DNA of 64,000 nt from Myxococcales bacterium (GTDB lineage Bacteria; Myxococcota_A; Polyangia; Polyangiales; Ga0077539): assembly GCA_016792845.1 (NCBI GenBank), contig JAEUKH010000037.1:62001-126000 (forward strand), given 5' to 3'. Of the stretch, positions 47,101 to 54,903 are shown piece after piece. Numbering within the stretch: position 1 is the stretch's first letter; every line of letters begins with the position of its first letter. The translations under genes were made by a program, and so were the position numbers. The notes beneath the pieces are model-generated. The model had not been told where the DNA came from and made no database searches. It saw only the letters and a list, made by a program, of their open reading frames with translations.

Positions 47101-49091
47101 AGGAGCCGCTCGCGGTCGCCGCCTGCCTCCAGGGCGTCCATCAGGGCGTCGGTGAGGCTGAGGTTGTCGGGGTCCATCGCGACGGCGCGCTCGGCCTCGG
47201 CGAGGGCCGCGTGGGGGTCGCCCATGCCCCGCGCCGCGTTCGACGCCTTGGCATGAAACGCCGCCCGGGTCGGCCCCTCGGGCAAGGTCTCGGCGCGTTC
47301 GAGCAGCGTCGCGTACCGCACGCTGTGCTGCCCCGCGGCGGCGAGGGCGCCGTCGAGGTTCTCCCAGGCCTCGTCGCTCTGGGGCTCGCGCTCGAGCACG
47401 GTGCGCCAGGCCGCGATGGCGCCCGCGAGGTCACCCACCCGAACCCGCGCCTGCGCCACCGCCGCCCACCGCCGCGCCGCCTCGTCGTCGCCCGCCTTCT
47501 CCGCGAGGAAGGTCAGCGCCGCCAACGCCCCCTCGGCGTCGCCCGCGGCCTCGCGCAGCCCGTAGAGCCGCTCGACCACATCGAGCTCGCCGTCGCCGGT
47601 CTCAAGGTACCGCGTGAGGGCGTCTCGCTCGGCGTCTCGCTCGCGGGTGTGATCGCGGTGAACGTCAGCGAGCCTGAGCAGCACCTCGCGACGGGCCCGC
47701 GCGTCGGTCTCGACGTCGGCGCGCTGGGTGAGCACCGCGGCGAGGTCAGACCACCGTTCGAGCCGCGCGTACACGCGGTCGAGCCCCGCCAACGAGTCGG
47801 GGTCGCCCGGCGAAGCGTCGAGGAGCGCGTCGTACGCGTCGATGGCCGCCTGCGGGTCGTCGAGGTGCTGCAACGACACCTCGGCGATCTCTTTCAGCCG
47901 CGGGATACGCTGCTCGTTCGGCAGATGTTCGGCCCGCACCGCCTCGGCGAGGGAGTCGCGCAACGCCGCCCACTCGCCCCGCTGCCTGAGGTCGTCTTCG
48001 ACCAGCGCGAGGGCCTCAAGGTCGGCCGGGTCGACCGACAGCACCCCGCGCAACACCTCGAGCATCAGGTCGCGCTGGTTGCTCTGCCCGTAGAGGGCCG
48101 CGAGGTCTTTGAGGTCGGCGATGCGCGTCGCCGGGTCGCTCTCGGCCGCGAGCCCTTCGAGCAGGGCCGCCAGGGCGTCGGCGCGACCGGCCTGCTTGTA
48201 GAGCCCCGCGAGGGTGCGGCCGAGGCTCGGGTCGTCGCCCACCAGGGGTTCAAGGCACGCGATGGCGTCGTCGGCCTGCCCGTAGCGCATGTACTGCTCG
48301 GCCAGCGCGCGGCGGATCACCGGCGTGTAGGGGCTCGTCGCGTTGGCGGCCACAAAGGCGATCTGCCGCACGGCGAGCTCGTCGAGGCGACCCTGCGCAC
48401 CGTAGTGCTCGTGCAAGATGGCGTACGCGGGCTCGTCACCGGCCCAGGCGTCGAGCGCCGCTTCGGCGAAGGCCACCCCGTGGTCGCCCCCGACGCTCGA
48501 CGCGAGGCTCGACAAGAGCCGCGCCGCGTTCATCGCGTCTTCAGGCTGCGCGGCGGGCGTCTGCGAGCGGGCCAGGTACGCGCTCGCGAGCTCTCGCAGG
48601 AGCTCCCAATCGTCGGGGCTCTGCGCGAGGAGCTCTTCGAGGTACGCGATCTGCGAGGCCCCGTCGCCGAGCTGGGCGTGGATGTTGGCGCCCTCGCGCA
48701 AGAGGTGCCCCCGCACGAGCGGGTCGGCGGTCTGCGCGAGCTGCTTCTCAAGGAGCTGCGCGGCCGAGCGCACGTTGCCGAGCTGGAGGTAGATCGCCCG
48801 CGCGGCTTCTACGGCCGCGAGCTGGGTGGGGTCGAGCTCGAAGGCGCGGCGGTAATTGCCCACGGCCTTGTCGGCGCGCCCTACGTTCTTCGCCCAGAGC
48901 TCTCCGGCGCGGTAGAACAGATCGGCGCTCGAGCGCGGGTCGCGGCGACGCCCGGCGGTCTGTTCGACCAGCGTCGCGAGCTGCTGAAACTCCGCGCGAC
49001 CCCCGTGATAATCCCACAAGACGGCGAGGGCTTCGGCGTCTTCGGGGTTTGCGCTCAATCGCTCGTAATATGGGTAAGCCGAGGCATCCAT
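44163..49091 (-). CDS. giant TPR-repeat protein with acidic Pro-rich tail
   Basis: Encodes 1642 residues with no signal peptide or membrane helix. Residues ~1-1370 consist of consecutive TPR-type helical hairpins (YRRAFELDPTQLAAVEAARAIYLQLG, ALAAFQRLAELAPRDLEVLAAWEALL and many others). The last ~270 residues are Pro-, Asp- and Glu-rich and disordered, with poly-Pro (PPPPPLPTRS), Asp runs and DPWAAP duplicates. A soluble scaffold for a large complex is likely. TAGCGT lies 12 nt before the ATG. It is followed downstream (same strand) by the HEAT gene after 138 bp. Large TPR proteins like this occur in myxobacterial gliding and secretion clusters, but no homology can be asserted. Confidence 0.9.
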   Translation of the reverse strand: MDASAYPYYERLSANPEDAEALAVLWDYHGGRAEFQQLATLVEQTAGRRRDPRSSADLFYRAGELWAKNVGRADKAVGNYRRAFELDPTQLAAVEAARAIYLQLGNVRSAAQLLEKQLAQTADPLVRGHLLREGANIHAQLGDGASQIAYLEELLAQSPDDWELLRELASAYLARSQTPAAQPEDAMNAARLLSSLASSVGGDHGVAFAEAALDAWAGDEPAYAILHEHYGAQGRLDELAVRQIAFVAANATSPYTPVIRRALAEQYMRYGQADDAIACLEPLVGDDPSLGRTLAGLYKQAGRADALAALLEGLAAESDPATRIADLKDLAALYGQSNQRDLMLEVLRGVLSVDPADLEALALVEDDLRQRGEWAALRDSLAEAVRAEHLPNEQRIPRLKEIAEVSLQHLDDPQAAIDAYDALLDASPGDPDSLAGLDRVYARLERWSDLAAVLTQRADVETDARARREVLLRLADVHRDHTRERDAERDALTRYLETGDGELDVVERLYGLREAAGDAEGALAALTFLAEKAGDDEAARRWAAVAQARVRVGDLAGAIAAWRTVLEREPQSDEAWENLDGALAAAGQHSVRYATLLERAETLPEGPTRAAFHAKASNAARGMGDPHAALAEAERAVAMDPDNLSLTDALMDALEAGGDRERLLAFVHAQVARNPAPARRVSLLRRAALVIGTADPSRAVEVWEDVRRCSHEVGLGDDPEALDALMGLAELAGDNARLAELLVAAAEAARDPLSKRGLLMRRATVLATALGQPDEALAAMVSVARELASDDAGTWGAVEALAVAQGRAELVIEAVTRQAELEGDDDARTEHAARLVAWVEAQGGEPEALRRALELQHKVDPGDLTVVERLATLAESAGRWPELVGYLDELAEVEGDDEELSKIAQRVATIADDKLDDPERAWNVLAPLSEAGDIPCLELLKKLATRRGFHDRLTPILSDLADRVADPAVKSELWSEVAMRKGDHLNDPVGALQAQVMALGALPTDLTGLDRVDQLSGRARKPFLVSEAYRHALDAASDPTTLHELSLRGLAALEAAGGGDEALGFALAAMGLLPADDELLDVTIRLARGTTRSDELYVAFDRRKKAAHTDGERFAVMVRAAETAAVAFNDRETAFQYVDQALSQALRKKPDEALLAQLEESLRRADPECPEVGLLTGLVERFAALADDRAEDAPQDSALLLRHAADLCDRDLALGEQAFGLLSRAVAVWPQDGVSADLYESLGTRLRRLPEVAALYLKLADEAYDGATARVMLRRRAEVLAERINRPDEALAAFQRLAELAPRDLEVLAAWEALLTRLGRWRELVPVIERSLDAGGDKVAAYRRMAQLYQSKIQNAFEAKDCWKRLLRLSPDDPEALAALAQLDRRVSHTDDELLEEVEADDAVDEGATTPPPVSGEALASVPVFAAPDPWAAPARDPWAAPEHAPLDADEEATPAPAEADMARLDDALAAEAAAGDAAPSDPLAAFFEEAPEVEPPPPPRPTEGVSGDAMAAFLEVASDVHAPPKTPPPLQAEGVDEASLAAAAAAWDALAPTGSELDATDSPDEALGSLDAFDEAEMLDDAEMLDDDAVALDDDDDVPSLDDLARQVSDYHAQGSLPPPPPLPTRSSVPPPFPPMRRRDD

Positions 49092-49156
49092 CGGTTCGGC
49101 GCGACGCTACCACGGTCATCGCGAAAGCCGTTACCGATTGCCGAATTGCGGCACGC

Positions 49157-50158
49157 CTACCACGCCGTGATGGTCTGCACCGCAGGCACGCCGGCGCTGC
49201 CCGGGATGGGGTCGGGCACCGACGGATTGAGCAGAACCACGGTGATCGCCGCCACCGCCGCGACGCCGCCGACCACGGCCCAGAAGACGGGTCGGGTGAA
49301 GAGGCTCCGGGGCCGCGGGTGCAGCGTGAGCGAGACGTTCTGGGTGCTCAGCGGTTCGAGCACGACCTGCATGCTCTGGTCGACGTGCCCCGCGAGGCTG
49401 GCCCTGATGCGGTGCGGCCCCGGAACGAGACGCCGCGTCACCGAGCCGCGACCGCTCTCGACGCTGTCGATTTCGAGGGTCGCTTCGGCGGGCAGGGCCG
49501 TCACCGTGAGCCGCGCGTTCTCGCGGACCGGGTGCAGGGTGCTCTGCCAGAGGCGCCGCTCGCGGGCCGCCATGGTGATGGTCTCGCGCACGGTCTCGTG
49601 GTTGTCGAGCCGCGCTTCGACGTGGTGCTCGCCAGGCAAGATCTCGACGCCGCGGGCGAGGGGCGTGACCCCGAGGGGCCGCCCGTCGAGCAGGATCTCA
49701 GCCCCCGAGGGTTCGACCTCGAAGCTCAGCACCGAGCGGGTGCGTTCGATCTCGGCGATGACCTCTTCGACCTCGCCGCGCTGCGCGGGAGTGAGCCGCG
49801 CGTTCTCATCGAGGTACCGCCGAAAGGTCGTGATGGCCATCGAGAGCTGCCCGTCAGAGCGGTACGCCTGCGCGAGATTGAAGAGGATCACCGGCGAGGG
49901 GAAGACCCTGTACGCCGTCTGAAACTCCTCGATCGCTTGCGAATACTGGCCCTCTTGGTAGTGCCGCGCGCCCGCCTGGAGGTGCTGCCGCGCCTCATTC
50001 TGCTGCATCGCGGTGGTGGCCGAGCCGCCGTCTGAGACGCCCTCGACGGTGCTGGGCGGGTTGCGCGTACGAGGCTGCGCCCAGGCCGCGCGCGACGGCC
50101 CGAAGTAGCCCACGGTGAGCCCCAAGGCCAAAGCAGCGCGAAGGTTTCGACGGTTCAT
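49157..50158 (-). CDS. TPR-PEGA domain membrane protein
   Basis: Encodes 333 residues. Signal peptide (residues 1-27, ending AAWAQ). Residues ~50-110 hold two TPR units (ARHYQEGQYSQAIEEFQTAYRVFPSPVILFNLAQAY). Two PEGA-type beta units follow (SFEVEPSGAEILLDGRPLGVTPLARGVEILPGEHHVEARL and LTVTALPAEATLEIDS). A hydrophobic helix near residues 290-312 would cross the membrane. PEGA repeats are common in myxobacterial surface proteins. TATAGT on the minus strand (50173-50178) is a good -10, 14 nt before the start. It lies between the kinase gene and the giant TPR gene. Confidence 0.88.
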   Translation of the reverse strand: MNRRNLRAALALGLTVGYFGPSRAAWAQPRTRNPPSTVEGVSDGGSATTAMQQNEARQHLQAGARHYQEGQYSQAIEEFQTAYRVFPSPVILFNLAQAYRSDGQLSMAITTFRRYLDENARLTPAQRGEVEEVIAEIERTRSVLSFEVEPSGAEILLDGRPLGVTPLARGVEILPGEHHVEARLDNHETVRETITMAARERRLWQSTLHPVRENARLTVTALPAEATLEIDSVESGRGSVTRRLVPGPHRIRASLAGHVDQSMQVVLEPLSTQNVSLTLHPRPRSLFTRPVFWAVVGGVAAVAAITVVLLNPSVPDPIPGSAGVPAVQTITAW

Positions 50159-50241
50159 GGCGTGCGGCGGCGACTATACCGAAGTCTCTCGGCGCGGGTG
50201 TTCCATTCGCCTACGCGGGCGCTGACGGTCTGACAGGGGCG

Positions 50242-52875
50242 TTACAGGTCGGTGAAGATGCCCGACCCGCGCGCCGACGGCGGCGGCTGCTGCGGCCTGG
50301 GTCTCGCCACCGGGCGCGCCACCGGCTCGGGGTTGAAGGGCTCGGGGCGCAGCGTCGTGGCGGCCACCGGCGTCGGGCGCCGCGAGGGGCTCCGTGTCGG
50401 CGTCGCCGGGCCCACCGCCAACAGATCGAGCGGCGTCGCCGGCGCCGACGGACGCACCGCCGCAGCCGGGCGAGGCGCGGGGTTTGCGCGCGCGACAGGC
50501 GCCGCCGGAGGGGCAGGGCGCGGTGTCGGCGCGACCGCGACGGCGGGTCGAGGGGCCACCGGCGGCGCGGGGGCTGCGACGGGCGCGGGCGCGGGGGCAG
50601 CGACGGGCGCGGGGGCAGCGACGGGCGCGGGGGCAGCGACGGGTGCGGGGGCTGCGGCGGGGGCTACCGCCAGTGCGGGGGCCGCGACGGGCGCGGGGGC
50701 AGCGACGGGCGCGGGGGCAGCGGCCAGCGTCGGGGCCGGTGTCGGTGTCACGGCCGCGGGAACTGCGGCCAGCGCTGGAGGCGTCGGCGTCGGCGTCGGT
50801 GTCGGCGTCGGTGTCACAACGGCGGGAGCTGCCGCGATCGGGGCCGCCGGTGTGGGGGCCGCCGCGCTCGGGGGAGCCGCCGCGGGCACGACCGAGGGGG
50901 CCGCGAGCTCAGGCCGCGCCGCCGCGCCGACACCCGTGACGGCGGCGGTCTCGCCGCGACGCTGGATGCGCGAGCCGCCCCAGAACGCGAGGAGCCCCAC
51001 GCCGCCCATCAAGAAGACGAGGCCCGCGCCCAAGAGGGCGAAGGTGCCCGCCCGCGAGGGGCCGCTGGCGCTGCGCGGACGCACCGCGGTGGCCGTGAAC
51101 GTGTCGGGCACCCGGGTCGCGAAATCGAAGGGGTCTTCGCCCGCTGGCACCTCGGGCCCTCGGTTGACCGCCGGGGGCGCCAGCACGGCGATGGGCTCGC
51201 TCGCGAGCGCCACGGGGGCGCGGGCAGGCCTCGGCCCCGGAGGCGGCGCGTCGAAGAGGTCATCGCCCGCAAGGTCGAAGGGGTCGCTCGGGGCCGTGGG
51301 AGGCAGCGGAGGCGGCGGCTGCGAGGGCGCGTACCCGTTCGGCCGCTGCGGGGCGAGGGGCGCGGCTTGAGGCGCGGGCTGCGGCGCGAGGGTGGCCGCG
51401 CGGCGCGGGGGGTCGTTCGGCACGGCGGCGGCGAGCACGGGGCTCGTGACCCGCGGAGCCCGCGGCGGCGGCACGGTCTTCGAGCGCGCGACGGGGCGCG
51501 TCTCGGGCTCGTCGGTCGAGAGGATGTTCGGGTGAACCCCCCCAGGCAACGCCCGCGCACGCATCTGGAGGTTGCCCGGCGTGGCCGTCGACGGCAACGG
51601 CCGCGCGGGTTGCAGCGACGCCGGCACCGCCTCGGGCGGCAAGCGCAATTCGGCCGTGGGCACCTCGTCGGCTTCGAGGCCATCAAGCTCAGAGACCTCG
51701 CCGGGCAGCACCGCGAGCGAGGTCACCTCGTCGTCGAGGGTCACCGCGGCGTGGCGCTCGACCGCGGGCACCGTCGGGATCTCAAGCTGCGTGGGCTCGT
51801 CGTCTTGCGCCACCGGGGTGGGCGCGCGCATCGGCGGCGGCCGCCCCGAGGGTGACCGCGCCCCAAGCACGAAGCGCCCCGAAGGCGGGGGCACCGGGGC
51901 CGCGGGCGCCGACGACGCGAAGGTCACCACCTCGGCCGGTCGCGCCGCCACGGGCTTGTCGTCGAGGGCCGTATTGATCGCCGGAATGAGCGATTGCACC
52001 CGGTTCGCGAGCACCCGCTCGGGCGCCGCCACCCGCATGGCCGCCAAGATCGCGTCGATGCGGTCTGCGATCTCTTCGGCGGTGCGCACCCGGCGCTCGG
52101 GGTCGCGCTGCAAGACCGCGGCGATGAGGGCGTCGAAGCCCGGCACGTCGCTGCGGTTGAGGGCGGGCACCGGGTCGTGAAGGATGGCGTGAAGGGTCGC
52201 CGCGTCGTTGTCGCGCGAGAAGAGCTTCTCGCCCGCGACGGCCTCCCACAAGACCACCCCGAGCGACCAGAGGTCTGAGCGCGAGTCGATCGGGCGGGCC
52301 CTGATCTGCTCAGGGCTCATGTACGAGACCTTGCCCTTGACCTGGCCCGTGTTCGTCAGGCCCACCTGCGATTGGCTCTTGGCGATGCCGAAATCGAGGA
52401 GCTTCACCTGCCCGTCGCGGGTGACAAAAATGTTGTGCGGAGAGATGTCGCGGTGAATGACCTTGAGCGCCCGGCCATCGCGGGTGCGGGCGCGATGCGC
52501 GTATCCGAGGCCCCGGGCGGCGCGAGACACCACCGCGAGACCCACCGCGGGCCCGAGGGCCTGGCGCCGAAGGGCGCACTGCTGGAGCAGCCGCAAGAGG
52601 TCGGCGCCGTCGAGGCGCTCCATCGCGATGAAGGGGAGGTGATCCATCTCGCCCACGTCGATCATCGAGACGATGTTCGGGTGGTGGAGCTGCGAGGCGA
52701 GCCGGGCCTCGCTCGCGAACATCTTCAGAAACGCTTCATTGGTCGAGAGGTGCGGCAAAACCCGCTTGATCACCACAAGCTCGGGCGCCCCCTCGAACGG
52801 CGTGCGCCGCGCGAGGAAGACCTCCGCCATGCCGCCGCTGGCAATCTGACGTAGGAGTTCGTACCGGGCGCTCAT
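50242..52875 (-). CDS. Hanks-type Ser/Thr protein kinase with Ala-Pro extracytoplasmic tail
   Basis: Encodes 877 residues from the ATG at 52875 (AAAGG 5 nt upstream). Kinase residues ~5-270: glycine loop ASGGMAEVF, Lys37 in VVIKRVL, catalytic Asp143 in IHRDISPHN, Asp161 in DFG, and SYMSPEQ. A Pro-rich juxtamembrane region with repeated acidic patches precedes one membrane helix near residues 609-632. The outside ~240 residues are Ala/Pro/Val low complexity (APVAAP units and a Thr-Pro run), without PASTA or sensor domains. A 16-20 bp purine-rich tandem repeat encodes it (about 50560-50740). The kinase is upstream of the PEGA and giant TPR genes. Confidence 0.95.
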   Translation of the reverse strand: MSARYELLRQIASGGMAEVFLARRTPFEGAPELVVIKRVLPHLSTNEAFLKMFASEARLASQLHHPNIVSMIDVGEMDHLPFIAMERLDGADLLRLLQQCALRRQALGPAVGLAVVSRAARGLGYAHRARTRDGRALKVIHRDISPHNIFVTRDGQVKLLDFGIAKSQSQVGLTNTGQVKGKVSYMSPEQIRARPIDSRSDLWSLGVVLWEAVAGEKLFSRDNDAATLHAILHDPVPALNRSDVPGFDALIAAVLQRDPERRVRTAEEIADRIDAILAAMRVAAPERVLANRVQSLIPAINTALDDKPVAARPAEVVTFASSAPAAPVPPPSGRFVLGARSPSGRPPPMRAPTPVAQDDEPTQLEIPTVPAVERHAAVTLDDEVTSLAVLPGEVSELDGLEADEVPTAELRLPPEAVPASLQPARPLPSTATPGNLQMRARALPGGVHPNILSTDEPETRPVARSKTVPPPRAPRVTSPVLAAAVPNDPPRRAATLAPQPAPQAAPLAPQRPNGYAPSQPPPPLPPTAPSDPFDLAGDDLFDAPPPGPRPARAPVALASEPIAVLAPPAVNRGPEVPAGEDPFDFATRVPDTFTATAVRPRSASGPSRAGTFALLGAGLVFLMGGVGLLAFWGGSRIQRRGETAAVTGVGAAARPELAAPSVVPAAAPPSAAAPTPAAPIAAAPAVVTPTPTPTPTPTPPALAAVPAAVTPTPAPTLAAAPAPVAAPAPVAAPALAVAPAAAPAPVAAPAPVAAPAPVAAPAPAPVAAPAPPVAPRPAVAVAPTPRPAPPAAPVARANPAPRPAAAVRPSAPATPLDLLAVGPATPTRSPSRRPTPVAATTLRPEPFNPEPVARPVARPRPQQPPPSARGSGIFTDL
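50560..50740. repeat. short tandem repeat in kinase tail
   Basis: Imperfect 18-bp units with the plus-strand core GGGGGCAGCGACGGGCGC (APVAAP on the minus strand), seven or more copies. Likely to vary in length by slippage. Confidence 0.75.
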
Positions 52876-52994
52876 CAGACCTTTCGACTCACCTTCGGGC
52901 CCGCAGACGGTACCCCGACGGGTCACCTTCGACAAGCGCTGCCCGCAGTCTCGGCTTCAACCTCGCCGTGCGCTGGTGTAGCGTCACAGACGCG

Positions 52995-53609
52995 ATGCGA
53001 GCGAGCTTTCTTGGGTGCAAAGAGCGACTGTCGATGCTGGCCCTGGGGCTCCTCGGGGCGCTGCCGATGGGCTGCGTGCTCCCGCGGCGCCAGGTGATGT
53101 TGACCCTCACCACGAACGTCGACTGCTCGGTCTTTGACCGCGTTCAGATCCGCGTCTCGCGGGGCGCCGGGGGCAACGGGGCCGAGACCTTCGACCAGAC
53201 CTGGCTTCGAAACGACTGCCCCCCGTCGGGGCTCACGGCCCTCCAGGTGGCGCCCTTCGCGCGCTCGATGCCCTTCCAGATCGCGGTGGTCGACGCCCAG
53301 CGCATCGACGAGCGGGTGCACTTTCGGGTGAACGCCCGCACCCTCGACAGCATCGCCCTCAGCACCGAGGCCGAGACCGACTTCGTCGACGGCACGGTGT
53401 ACCGCCTCACGGTCTCGCTCAACGACGTGTGCTTCAGCGCGAGCCCGATGCGCTGCCCCGAAGGCTACACCTGCCGCCCCTCGCTCGAAACGGGCGACGC
53501 CGCGTGCGGGTCGATCTACCGCGCCCCGAACACCCTCGGGAGCTTCGTCGACCCGCAGTCGATCCGCGCGGGGGCCACCATCACCCTCGACGGCGCGCGG
53601 GCGATGTAG
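52995..53609 (+). CDS. lipoprotein, unknown, cysteine-containing
   Basis: Encodes 204 residues from the ATG at 52995. Hydrophobic signal with lipobox PMGC (Cys27). The mature protein is beta-rich (VMLTLTTNVDCSVFDRVQIRVS, FQIAVVDAQRI) with a Cys-rich segment (VCFSASPMRCPEGYTCRPSLETGDAAC) near residues 140-170. No family recognised. TAGCGT ends 10 nt before the start. The C-terminus ends abruptly after GATITLDGARAM. Confidence 0.75.
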   Translation: MRASFLGCKERLSMLALGLLGALPMGCVLPRRQVMLTLTTNVDCSVFDRVQIRVSRGAGGNGAETFDQTWLRNDCPPSGLTALQVAPFARSMPFQIAVVDAQRIDERVHFRVNARTLDSIALSTEAETDFVDGTVYRLTVSLNDVCFSASPMRCPEGYTCRPSLETGDAACGSIYRAPNTLGSFVDPQSIRAGATITLDGARAM

Positions 53610-53644
53610 ACGCGGGCCGGTCTCTCGCGTGAACATCGCGGGCG

Positions 53645-54790
53645 ATGTTGCGTATCGGCGCTCGGCTCGACAATCTGGTGATCTCTGACATCCGCGCGAT
53701 GACCCGCGCCTGCGCGGCGGTGGGCGGGGTCAACCTCGGGCAAGGCATCTGCGACCTCGCGACCCCCGCGCCGGTCGCGGCCCGTGCCATCGCGGCCGTC
53801 GACGAGGGCCTCTCGGTGTACGCGCCCCCCGAGGGCGTCTCGGGGCTGCGCGAGGCCGTGGCCCGCGATCGCAGCGCGCGCCTCGGCCGCAGCGTCGCCG
53901 TCGACGAGGTGGTGGTCACCGCGGGGGCCACCGGCGCCTTCGCCGCGGCGGTGCTCGCGCTCTGCGAGCCGGGCGACCAGGTGCTCGTGCCAGAGCCCTA
54001 CTACGGCTACCACGTCAACACCCTCGTCGCGCTCGGGGTCGAGCCGGTGTTCGTGCCCCTCACCGGCGCGACGTGGGAGGTCGATTTCGAAGCCCTCGCC
54101 GCGCAGGTGGGCCCGCGCACCCGGGCCATGGTGCTCTGCACGCCGAACAACCCCTGCGGCAAGGTCTGGAGCGCAGAAGAGCTCGACCGGCTCGGCGACT
54201 TCCTCGGCGCTCACGCGCTCTTCGCGATCTCAGACGAGATCTACGAGCACATCGTGTACGACGGCCGCGCGCACGTCGCGCCCGCCTCGCGGCCGGGGCT
54301 CGCCTCGCGGGTGGTGTCGATCTCGGGCGGCAGCAAGACCTTCTCGGTCACGGGCTGGCGCGTCGGGTGGATCACCGCCGAACCCGCCCTCGCGCGCCGC
54401 CTCGCGGTGGCCCACGACCTGCTCTATGTGTGCGCGCCGACGCCGCTCCAGCACGCCGTCGCGGCGGGCCTCGCGATGCCCAAGGCATACTTCGACGGGC
54501 TCGCGGCGAGCTACCAGCACAAGCGCGACGTGCTCTGCGCGGCGCTCGTCGACGCGGGGCTCGTGCCGAGGGTGCCCCGGGGCGCGTACTACGTCCTCGC
54601 CGACGTGACGCGGTTGAAGAGAGCGACGGCCCGCGAGGCGGCGATGCACATCCTTGAGAGCGTGGGCGTCGCTTCGGTGTCGGGGCGCAGCTTCTACCGC
54701 GGCGCCGAGGGCGAAGGGCTCGTGCGCTTCTGCTTCGCCAAAGACGACGCGGTGCTCGAAGACGCGGCGTCGAGGCTGCGTCGGCTGTGA
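53645..54790 (+). CDS. class I/II PLP-dependent aminotransferase
   Basis: Encodes 381 residues. Fold-type I aminotransferase with GVSGLREAVARD, the cofactor-binding TAGATGAF, MVLCTPNNPCGKVWS, FAISDEIYEHIVYDG, the PLP lysine Lys231 in SISGGSKTFSVTGWRVGW, and the substrate-contact Arg region VRFCFAKDD. Cytoplasmic. The substrate amino acid cannot be told by eye; the sequence is close to the aspartate/kynurenine/methionine aminotransferase group. It stands alone 35 bp after the lipoprotein gene. Confidence 0.95.
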   Translation: MLRIGARLDNLVISDIRAMTRACAAVGGVNLGQGICDLATPAPVAARAIAAVDEGLSVYAPPEGVSGLREAVARDRSARLGRSVAVDEVVVTAGATGAFAAAVLALCEPGDQVLVPEPYYGYHVNTLVALGVEPVFVPLTGATWEVDFEALAAQVGPRTRAMVLCTPNNPCGKVWSAEELDRLGDFLGAHALFAISDEIYEHIVYDGRAHVAPASRPGLASRVVSISGGSKTFSVTGWRVGWITAEPALARRLAVAHDLLYVCAPTPLQHAVAAGLAMPKAYFDGLAASYQHKRDVLCAALVDAGLVPRVPRGAYYVLADVTRLKRATAREAAMHILESVGVASVSGRSFYRGAEGEGLVRFCFAKDDAVLEDAASRLRRL

Positions 54791-54903
54791 CAATTTTTGC
54801 GTAGTTTCTGCACTCTTTCGGGGCTTGCGTGTCTCCGCGGTGGGCGGCCAAACTGACGGCGAGGCGCCGCACCGGCGGCGCTTTCAGAGGAGCCGTGCTG
54901 CCG

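Noticed and set aside
46242..49922. Long plus-strand open frame of 1226 codons opposite the giant TPR gene
   Set aside because: Arg/Gly/His/Val-rich with no domain, no ribosome site, and it runs exactly antisense to a recognisable TPR protein. A shadow caused by high GC third positions.
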